A stretch of 64,000 bases of DNA, from assembly GCA_947493995.1 (NCBI GenBank), contig CANLTJ010000008.1, positions 62,001-126,000 of the forward strand, written 5' to 3'. This DNA is from an uncultured Arachnia sp. Its GTDB lineage: Bacteria > Actinomycetota > Actinomycetes > Propionibacteriales > Propionibacteriaceae. Under the pieces are notes generated by a model. That model was not told the origin of the DNA. It saw only the letters and a list, made by a program, of their open reading frames with translations, and made no database searches. The position numbers were made by a program, and so were the translations under genes. Of the stretch, positions 28,296 to 35,496 are shown piece by piece (positions within the stretch are counted from its first letter, which is position 1; each line of letters starts with the position of its first letter).

Positions 28296-29156
28296 GTGAG
28301 CGAGATCAACTTTGCCCGGTACCGGGCCTATGTCGACGCACGGGTCGAGGCGAACAACGCCATGATCGCGCTCCTTGCAGGCTCTCGGCTGGCCGCGCAC
28401 AGTCTCCAGCTGCACAGCGGGTCTCCTCATCAGCTCCCCGGACTTTTTCCGGCAGTGAGCGACATTGACCGTTTCAACCTGTTACCGGATCGAGCTTCGC
28501 AGCTCCTACTCGACGCCGATGCGCACCTCGCAGCCGTGGCGATTCCGTACGCACTGGCTGTCTATGAGGCTTTCGTTAAAGATGCAATCACCATGCTGGG
28601 CGACGCAGGCTACGCAGTGTCACAGGCTTGGGGTGCCTTGAATGCGGGGCGCATGCACAAGACCTTCTTCGACGCGGCTGGCGTCGCGGAACCAGCTGAT
28701 GTGATCCCTCTCTTCCACGTGTTGCGTTGTGTTCGGAATGCCCAGATTCACCACGCCGGCCAGGTGACAACTGAAGTGACCGAGGTACTGGACTCCTTGA
28801 CTGATGCGCAGCGCGAGCGATGGGAGCGACTGACGATGGCTCCGCTCGATTCGATGATGAGGGACGGAAAGCTGCACTTCACAATCGGCCATTTGATCGC
28901 TGCGTTTGCGGTCACGAAGGAGGGTGCACGGCGACTCAACGAGGTTCTGGGGCAGAAACTGAGCAGAGAGACCTGGGCCGGGATCGCCGTCGTCGACTTC
29001 GCCGAATCTGCTGAGCACCCGCGCAACAGCAGGCAGTGGAAGCGTGGACTCTTGGGGTTCGCGCGATTCCATTACCTTGGGGGGCTAAGTCTGAGCGCGG
29101 AAGAACTCGAACTCGCGGCACGACAGTCGGGCTACTGGACGGCGACATCGTGGTGA
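28296..29156 (+). CDS. HEPN-like protein (candidate RNase/defence cargo)
   Basis: YALAVYEAFVKDAITML...VIPLFHVLRCVRNAQIHHAG: RNxxxH HEPN signature. GTG 28296 chosen; ATG 28266 alternative. Confidence 0.55.
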   Translation: MSEINFARYRAYVDARVEANNAMIALLAGSRLAAHSLQLHSGSPHQLPGLFPAVSDIDRFNLLPDRASQLLLDADAHLAAVAIPYALAVYEAFVKDAITMLGDAGYAVSQAWGALNAGRMHKTFFDAAGVAEPADVIPLFHVLRCVRNAQIHHAGQVTTEVTEVLDSLTDAQRERWERLTMAPLDSMMRDGKLHFTIGHLIAAFAVTKEGARRLNEVLGQKLSRETWAGIAVVDFAESAEHPRNSRQWKRGLLGFARFHYLGGLSLSAEELELAARQSGYWTATSW

Positions 29157-29169
29157 AAAGAACACGGGG

Positions 29170-29263
29170 GCTCTGTACCCATTGAGCTACATCCGGCTTT
29201 GCCGGAGCCAGGAGTCGAACCTGGGTCTCCACTGTTTTTGTGCGAATTGAGGTTGTGACCCTC
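29170..29263 (-). other. tRNA-like elements in circularly permuted order
   Basis: Minus-strand order: anticodon-arm-like GAGGGTCACAACCTC (29249-29263), T arm CCAGG-TTCGACT-CCTGG (29208-29224), 3' acceptor CTCCGGC (29201-29207), AAA, 5' acceptor GCCGGA(T)G (29190-29197), D arm GTAGCTCAATGGGTACAGAGC (29170-29190). Confidence 0.6.
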
Positions 29264-29353
29264 TAGCCCATGAGTGGCATCCGCTATGTAAGAAGACACT
29301 CTACCACGGACTTGGGTGCGCACCTCCTCGTCACACGGCACCAGGAGGTCACC

Positions 29354-30184
29354 ATGCCCACGTTCTTCGATTCGACTGCTGACGCCGCCGAGGCATCCGA
29401 GGCGCTGCGGGGGCTGGCCCACGCGAGCCGGGGTTTCGATCAGCCCGCCGAGATGTACGGGGTGATCGGTGATCTGTCCTCGGGGATGCGCTCGCTGCGG
29501 CAGGCGCTCGACCAGATCGCCGATGTTCATGAGCGGAAGGCCGCTCACGCGTTCAACGACGCTGGCGACCACGAGGCGGGAGTGCGCGACGCGCTCGCCA
29601 CTGCGGAGGAGTTGCGTCAGGCTGCGAACCTCGTCGACCGGGCGTACGACCGGCTCGCGGAAGGCTTCATCGCCGCCGGGCGGATCGCCTGGCATCCTGA
29701 GCCCGCCGTCGAGGAGTCCGCGCCGTCGCGGTGGGTCAGCGTGGTGTTCCTCCAGGGCGAGGAGGCCGACCGGCCGTTGCGTATCCTCGGCGAACTGGGG
29801 CATGTCGATGCGGTGGACTTCCTCGCGCAGTGGGACTACGGCGACGAGACCACGCAGGCCGCGCTGGAGAACGGGTACGTCTACGACGAACCCGGCGAGG
29901 GCACCAACGACCGGGTGGCGCTCTCGGGCGACTACGCGCTCGTCGTCAACCCGCACGTCGGCTACGTCTCGCTGCTGCGCCGCTACACCGAACCGGAGGC
30001 CGAGCTCCCGGATACCGAACAAGTCACGTCCGAGCCGGTGCAGGGTGGGCCGGAGTTGCTGGTGTCGTACTCGTCGCCGGGCGCTCCGGAGCGGGCCGAG
30101 CTGCCGACGGCGAAGCGGGATGGGTCGTGGTTCGAGCCGGCGAAGATCACGGCGGTCAAGCAGTCGCGGGGGCTGGTGCTGTGA
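29354..30184 (+). CDS. conserved ICE hypothetical protein
   Basis: MPTFFDSTADAAEASEALRGLAHASRGF...; strong SD AGGAGGT. Confidence 0.65.
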   Translation: MPTFFDSTADAAEASEALRGLAHASRGFDQPAEMYGVIGDLSSGMRSLRQALDQIADVHERKAAHAFNDAGDHEAGVRDALATAEELRQAANLVDRAYDRLAEGFIAAGRIAWHPEPAVEESAPSRWVSVVFLQGEEADRPLRILGELGHVDAVDFLAQWDYGDETTQAALENGYVYDEPGEGTNDRVALSGDYALVVNPHVGYVSLLRRYTEPEAELPDTEQVTSEPVQGGPELLVSYSSPGAPERAELPTAKRDGSWFEPAKITAVKQSRGLVL

Positions 30185-31665
30185 CCGAGGATCGTGCGCG
30201 GCTGCACACCGCCGTTCTGGTGGCACCGTCGAAGGAGCGGCGGAAGCTCCGCAAGCAGCGCCGCAAAGCCGAGGCCAGGCTCCACGCCGAGCAGCGGAAG
30301 ACGGCGCTTGCCGCCGCGAAGGCGAAGGCTGAGGTGGAACGTGCCGAGCGTCGCGCGACTGTCTACCTGCCGAGGGCCGGCGAGCCCGGTGCTGCGCGGC
30401 TGCGTACTCCGGGCCGGTTCCATCTGACGCGGCATCAGGACACGTCGGCGACGTTGGCGGGCGCGTACCCGTTCGTCGCCGAGGGCGGTCTCGGTGCCGA
30501 TGGCGTGTTCGTCGGCCAAGACCTCTACTCGGGCGGGAGCTTCGTCTACGACCCGTGGGTGCTCTACGCGCGCGGCATCATCACCGCACCCAACGTGGTG
30601 CTGGCCGGGATCGTCGGCTCCGGCAAATCCTCGCTGGCCAAGTCCCTCTACACGCGGTCGCTACCGTTCGGGCGGCGCGTATACGTGCCCGGCGATCCAA
30701 AGGGCGAACACACCGCCGTCGCCAACGCCGTCGGCGGACGCGCCATCGTCCTCGGCCACGGCCTCAACACTCGCCTGAATCCACTCGACGAAGGCCGCCG
30801 CCCCAGCGGCCTCTCGGACGAGCAATGGGCCTCGACCGTCGCCGCGCGACGCCGTGACCTGATCGGCGCACTCGCGGAGACCGTGCTCGCGCGCGGCTTG
30901 TCGCCGTTGGAGCACACGGCGATCGACATCGCCCTGACCCAGACCGTGCGGGAGAACGACGTGCCGATCCTGCCGATGGTCGTTGACCGCATCCTCGCCC
31001 CGAGCGCGGATGCCGACGGCAGACTGGCCGAGGACGGCAGGCTCGTCGGGCACGCGCTGCGCCGCCTCGTCGCCGGTGACCTGGCCGGGCTGTTCGACGG
31101 ACCTTCAACGGTCGCATTCGACCCATCGTTGCCGATGATCTCACTCGACCTCTCACGGGTCACCGAGAACTCGACACTCATCTCGGTGTTGATGACCTGC
31201 TCGTCGGCGTGGATGGAGTCCGCGCTGCTCGACCCGAACGGCGGGCAGCGGTGGGTGATCTACGACGAGGCCTGGCGGCTCATGTCCCATCCCGCACTGC
31301 TGCGGCGAATGGATGCGCACTGGCGACTCGCCAGGCACTACGGGATCGCGAACATGCTGATCTTCCACAAGCTCACCGACCTCGACAACGTGGGCGACCA
31401 AGGCTCCGCCATGCGCTCCCTGGCCAACTCACTGCTCGCGAACGCCGAGACGCGGATCGTGTACCGGCAAGAGTCCGACCAGCTCGGGCCGACCGCAACC
31501 GCCCTCGGTCTGACCGGGACGGAGCAGCAGCTCTTGCCGAACCTCGGCGTCGGACAAGGCCTGTGGCGGATCAAGGCCAGGAGCTTCGTCTGCCAACACC
31601 AGCTCCACCCCGACGAACTCGCCCTGTTCGACACCAGCAGCCGCGCTGCGGGAGGCCACCAATGA
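30181..31665 (+). CDS. VirB4/TraC-like conjugation ATPase
   Basis: VVLAGIVGSGKSSLAKSLYTR (Walker A), QRWVIYDEAWRLM (Walker B), GIANMLIFHKLTDL. GTG overlaps the preceding TGA. Confidence 0.85.
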   Translation: MTEDRARLHTAVLVAPSKERRKLRKQRRKAEARLHAEQRKTALAAAKAKAEVERAERRATVYLPRAGEPGAARLRTPGRFHLTRHQDTSATLAGAYPFVAEGGLGADGVFVGQDLYSGGSFVYDPWVLYARGIITAPNVVLAGIVGSGKSSLAKSLYTRSLPFGRRVYVPGDPKGEHTAVANAVGGRAIVLGHGLNTRLNPLDEGRRPSGLSDEQWASTVAARRRDLIGALAETVLARGLSPLEHTAIDIALTQTVRENDVPILPMVVDRILAPSADADGRLAEDGRLVGHALRRLVAGDLAGLFDGPSTVAFDPSLPMISLDLSRVTENSTLISVLMTCSSAWMESALLDPNGGQRWVIYDEAWRLMSHPALLRRMDAHWRLARHYGIANMLIFHKLTDLDNVGDQGSAMRSLANSLLANAETRIVYRQESDQLGPTATALGLTGTEQQLLPNLGVGQGLWRIKARSFVCQHQLHPDELALFDTSSRAAGGHQ

Positions 31666-32210
31666 ACCTCACCAGCCCACGCCGATCTACCCCGAACGAC
31701 GAAGATGCGATAGCTCCCGTTGAGTTGCCGCACGTCCTCGTCACCGTCGCAGAAGACGGCACCCTCACCGCGACGGTCGATGGAACACCGTTCGAGGCAC
31801 AGGAGACGACCGAGTGGACGCGGGCGACGTTCGGGACGCTCATGGATGCCATCACCAAGGACCGCACCATCGCAGTCCGGGTCGAGGTGCGCGAGAGCGA
31901 CGGCAGCGTCTTCACCGACATCCTCCGCACCCGGAAGCCACGACGGGCAGCGGCCCCGCCCGAGACCCCGGCACCAGAGTCACGTCGAAGTCGCCACGCC
32001 CGACGGATGCCGCGCTTGGCTGAGGTCACCGCAGGCGGGTTCGTGCCCGGCGAGGATGTCGCCGTCGCGACGATCGTCTCCCACACCGACGTCACCGGAA
32101 CCGGGGAGGCCCGTGCACTGATCGACCTCGACGAGCTACCCGACGGCACACACGAGGTGATCCTGTTCGGGCACATCTCGGGCACGCTCGCGGTGCGGCG
32201 GCTGACATGA
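31662..32210 (+). CDS. ICE hypothetical protein
   Basis: MNLTSPRRSTPNDEDAIAPVELPHVLVTVAEDGTLTATVDG...; overlaps both neighbours. Confidence 0.6.
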   Translation: MNLTSPRRSTPNDEDAIAPVELPHVLVTVAEDGTLTATVDGTPFEAQETTEWTRATFGTLMDAITKDRTIAVRVEVRESDGSVFTDILRTRKPRRAAAPPETPAPESRRSRHARRMPRLAEVTAGGFVPGEDVAVATIVSHTDVTGTGEARALIDLDELPDGTHEVILFGHISGTLAVRRLT

Positions 32211-33985
32211 ACCAGCGGCAGGCCGGTGGTATGGGCGACGAGCTCACCAACGCCGCCCTGATTGGCCTGATCGGCACGTTCGGGATCGCTCTCGTCCTCC
32301 GCGTCGCTGGTAGCGTCGCCGCGTTCCTCACAGGTACACCGCAGCCCGAAGCTGGCGTAGCGGCGGGGCTCGCCGTGCTGTTCAACCCCGGCGACCCTGC
32401 GACCGCGCTCGGTGCCGACGGGCTCAACCCAGTCGTCTACTGGCTCGTAAGCACGGCACTGCTCGGCGGACTCGCCGCCGGGATCGTCTGGGTCTGGATA
32501 GTGCTACGGCGACACACGCGGAAGACCGAGACCGACCCGCACCGACTCGCGGGGGTCGCGACCAGCCACGAGGTTAAGACCGCCGCCGCCGCGAAGGCGC
32601 TACTGCACCGCGCGGCCACGCTGCGGCCCTCCTTGAAGTCGCCCGAATCGCAGGATGTCGGCTACCTGCTCGGTGCCAGTCGTGGCACGAAGGTCTGGGC
32701 ATCGGTCGAAGACTCGATTCTGCTGATCGGCCCGCCCCGCTCAGGCAAGGGCCTGCACGTCGTCATCAACGCGATCCTCGACGCACCCGGCGCGGTCGTC
32801 ACGACCAGCACGAGGCCCGACAACCTTACCGCGACCCTCCGCGCCCGACGCCGCAAAGGCGGGCCCGTCGCCGTGTTCGACCCCCAGCACCTCGCCGAAG
32901 GCATCCCCGCAGGGCTGCGCTGGTCACCCATTCGCGGCTGCGACGACCCGCTGACCGCGATGATCCGCGCCAACGGACTCGCCGCCGCTACCGGCCTCAG
33001 CGCCGGCGGGGTCGAGTCTGGAGGGTTCTGGGAGGGCAAGACCCGCACCGCACTCCAGTCGCTGCTGCACGCGGCCGCGCTGGACGGCCGCCAGCCTGCC
33101 GAGCTGTTCAGGTGGACCCTCGACCCCAGCGCCGCGTCCGAAGCCGTCGCGATCCTCAACTCCCACCCGAACGCGGCGATGGGCTGGGACGACTCCCTTG
33201 GCGCGATGATCGACGCCGACCCCAAGACCCGCGACAGCATTTGGCAAGGCGTCTCCCTTGCACTCGCCGCACTGGCCGACCCGCGCGTGCTCGATGCCGT
33301 CACGCCAGGCCCGCACGAGCACTTCGACCCCGAGACCTTCCTCACCGAGCAAGGCACCCTCTACCTGCTCGCCACCGGTGCCGGAGCCGGAGCCTCCGCA
33401 TCGCTGGTCGCGGCGTTCGTTGAAGACCTCATCGAAACCGCGCGACGGCTCGCCGCCCGCTCACCCGGAGCGCGGCTCGACCCACCACTGTTGCTCGCAC
33501 TCGACGAGATCGGGAACCTCGCCCCTCTGCCGTCACTGCCGACGCTCATGGCCGAAGGCGGTGGCACTGGGATCACGACCATGCCGGTCTTGCAGTCCCT
33601 CGCCCAGGCTCGCGATCGGTGGAGCGAGCACCAGGCCGGAGCGATCTGGGACGCCAGCATCGTCAAGATCATCCTCGGCGGCGCATCGAACAGCCGCGAC
33701 CTCCAAGACCTCTCCACGCTCATCGGCGAACGCGACGAGTACACCGACAGCGTGACCCTCGGCGACCACGGCACCCGCTCCAACCAGCGCTCCATCCGCC
33801 GTGTCCCGATCCTGCCGCCAGACCGCATCCGCACCCTGCCCTTCGGCACCGGCATCACGATGCTGCGCTCCGCGCCACCCATCGTCACCGATCTGCGCGC
33901 CTGGCCCACCCGGCCCGACGCCGCGCAACTCCGCAGCGACCGCGACGAACTCGAAGCGCTTCTGCGCCACCGTCCCGCCTCCTGA
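32207..33985 (+). CDS. type IV coupling protein (VirD4/TraG/TraD-like)
   Basis: SILLIGPPRSGKGLHVVINAILDAPGAVVTTSTRPDN; LLLALDEIGNLAPLPSLPTLMAEGGGTGITTMPVLQSLAQAR. Confidence 0.88.
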   Translation: MNQRQAGGMGDELTNAALIGLIGTFGIALVLRVAGSVAAFLTGTPQPEAGVAAGLAVLFNPGDPATALGADGLNPVVYWLVSTALLGGLAAGIVWVWIVLRRHTRKTETDPHRLAGVATSHEVKTAAAAKALLHRAATLRPSLKSPESQDVGYLLGASRGTKVWASVEDSILLIGPPRSGKGLHVVINAILDAPGAVVTTSTRPDNLTATLRARRRKGGPVAVFDPQHLAEGIPAGLRWSPIRGCDDPLTAMIRANGLAAATGLSAGGVESGGFWEGKTRTALQSLLHAAALDGRQPAELFRWTLDPSAASEAVAILNSHPNAAMGWDDSLGAMIDADPKTRDSIWQGVSLALAALADPRVLDAVTPGPHEHFDPETFLTEQGTLYLLATGAGAGASASLVAAFVEDLIETARRLAARSPGARLDPPLLLALDEIGNLAPLPSLPTLMAEGGGTGITTMPVLQSLAQARDRWSEHQAGAIWDASIVKIILGGASNSRDLQDLSTLIGERDEYTDSVTLGDHGTRSNQRSIRRVPILPPDRIRTLPFGTGITMLRSAPPIVTDLRAWPTRPDAAQLRSDRDELEALLRHRPAS

Positions 33986-34065
33986 CGACGCTTGGAAGCT
34001 CCAGTGCACCTGCCTGACAGAGCGACCCACACGCAGTTGGTCGCCCGAGTCAGGAGGAGGCCATC

Positions 34066-34506
34066 ATGGCCATTCACACCCAGGAATCGCTGTCAGGCTT
34101 CATCGCTTCTGAGCCGTTGCTCACCGAGACTGCAAAGGGAGACGCCAGGTTCTTCGCCCGTATCGGCAAGGAGCACTTCCGCCGCGAGGACGACGGCTCG
34201 TTCACGCAGACCGAGACGACCTACCACCACTTGGTGATGTTCGGGCGTTCCGCTGAGCACGCGCACGCGAGCTTCGCCCAGGGCGACAACTTCGTCGCCG
34301 AGGGCTACACGCGGCCGGTCAACTACGAGCGCAACGGTCAGGCAATCGAGGGCGAAGAGTTCGTCGCCAAGAAGATCGGCCACGACGCCGCGCGAACCCG
34401 CTACGAGGTCGACCGGACGCCGCGCAATGGAGTGGGCCGGGACGCAGCAACGTACGAGCCGACGCAGCGAGCAGCGACCGCGGCGCACGCCCCGGTCAGC
34501 ATGTGA
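34066..34506 (+). CDS. ssb: single-stranded DNA-binding protein (Ssb-like)
   Basis: LSGFIASEPLLTETAKGDARFFARIGKEHF..YHHLVMFGRSAEHAHASFAQGDNFVAEGYTR. Confidence 0.75.
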   Translation: MAIHTQESLSGFIASEPLLTETAKGDARFFARIGKEHFRREDDGSFTQTETTYHHLVMFGRSAEHAHASFAQGDNFVAEGYTRPVNYERNGQAIEGEEFVAKKIGHDAARTRYEVDRTPRNGVGRDAATYEPTQRAATAAHAPVSM

Positions 34507-34525
34507 GTTCGGGAGTCGAAGCACC

Positions 34526-35083
34526 ATGAACGATCAGCATGAGATGGATGAGCCGGACGTCTTCGACGGACCGCCCCGCGTCACGAACGCGGACATGCCC
34601 GAACCGCCGCACCCCGTGAACTGGAACCTGCTGACGGCGCACGAGCTGGAGCAGGAATGGCTCGCGCTGAACCGGTGGGTTGACTGGCTGCGGCGCACCT
34701 ATGGCCTCCCGGTCGCGGTGGTGCCGCCGTTCTGGCACCACCACCCGGAGATGGTCTGGGAGCTGTCGGCGCTGCACCTGCATTGGCTCGCGGCCTACGA
34801 CCCCGAGCAGAACGCATCCGCGCCGCTCGGTTGGCACCGCGACTTCGCCGACGCTCGAGAGCGGCTTCGCTACTGGGTCACGGCCTGCGGTACTCGTGGG
34901 GACCGCGACCGCCCGACCCGGCAAGCTGCGTGGCCCGGTGAGGACCCGGCACCCACGATCCAGGACTTCACCTTCACCGACCGGGACGCCGAGTTCGTCG
35001 AGTTCGTCATCGCCCAAGTCCGCAAGCGCCAGGAGGCCGAAGACGAGTTCTACGCCGGCCTGGACGACGACGAAGCGCAGTAG
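34526..35083 (+). CDS. ICE hypothetical protein
   Basis: MNDQHEMDEPDVFDGPPRVTNADMPEPPHPVNWNLLTAHELEQEWLALNRWVDWLRRTYGLP. Confidence 0.65.
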   Translation: MNDQHEMDEPDVFDGPPRVTNADMPEPPHPVNWNLLTAHELEQEWLALNRWVDWLRRTYGLPVAVVPPFWHHHPEMVWELSALHLHWLAAYDPEQNASAPLGWHRDFADARERLRYWVTACGTRGDRDRPTRQAAWPGEDPAPTIQDFTFTDRDAEFVEFVIAQVRKRQEAEDEFYAGLDDDEAQ

Positions 35084-35087
35084 ACCG

Positions 35088-35315
35088 ATGAGCGGCTACG
35101 CCAAGAAGACCGACCGTCGCCCCTACGAGGAGCGGTCGTTCTCCGTCCGGGCCGTCCACCGCGAACGCGCCGACCTGCACAAGCTCGCCGAGGTTCTCAT
35201 CCGGCTGACATTGCAGGAGACCGGCGAGAGCCGCGCGGCCCGCGCGGCCGAGCGGGTGCCCGACACCTACCGGGCGGCGCCGGATGGCTTGGCCGCCTCT
35301 GAAGCCGCCCGGTAG
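35088..35315 (+). CDS. small ICE hypothetical protein
   Basis: MSGYAKKTDRRPYEERSFSVRAVHRERADLHKLAEVLIRLTLQETGE. Confidence 0.6.
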   Translation: MSGYAKKTDRRPYEERSFSVRAVHRERADLHKLAEVLIRLTLQETGESRAARAAERVPDTYRAAPDGLAASEAAR

Positions 35316-35328
35316 AATGAACTGTGCA

Positions 35329-35471
35329 AGCCTCGCGATGCGGGGTGTTGTGGCCTAAACCTCGCCGCTCGGCGGGCAACACGCACCGAGACCATCGGGT
35401 CTCGCCCTACAGCCTTCAACGGCTGCTCTCACGATCAACACCCCTCCCACCAACAGTGGGAGCGCGAGGCT
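35329..35471 (+). ncRNA. candidate structured RNA upstream of serine recombinase
   Basis: Pairings AGCCTCGCG(35329-35337)/CGCGAGGCT(35463-35471); GGGGTGTTG(35342-35350)/CAACACCCC(35436-35444); CGAGACC/GGTCTCG (35387-35404); CAGCC/GGCTG (35410-35425); CTCCCAC/GTGGGAG (35444-35462). Confidence 0.6.
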
Positions 35472-35496
35472 CGAACCGCGTGAGAGTGAGCCCCCG

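Noticed and set aside
29160-29263. Ordinary, non-permuted tRNA gene at the permuted locus
   Set aside because: Arms occur in the wrong order for a standard cloverleaf, and no T arm follows the D arm within the intergenic space before the HEPN-like CDS.
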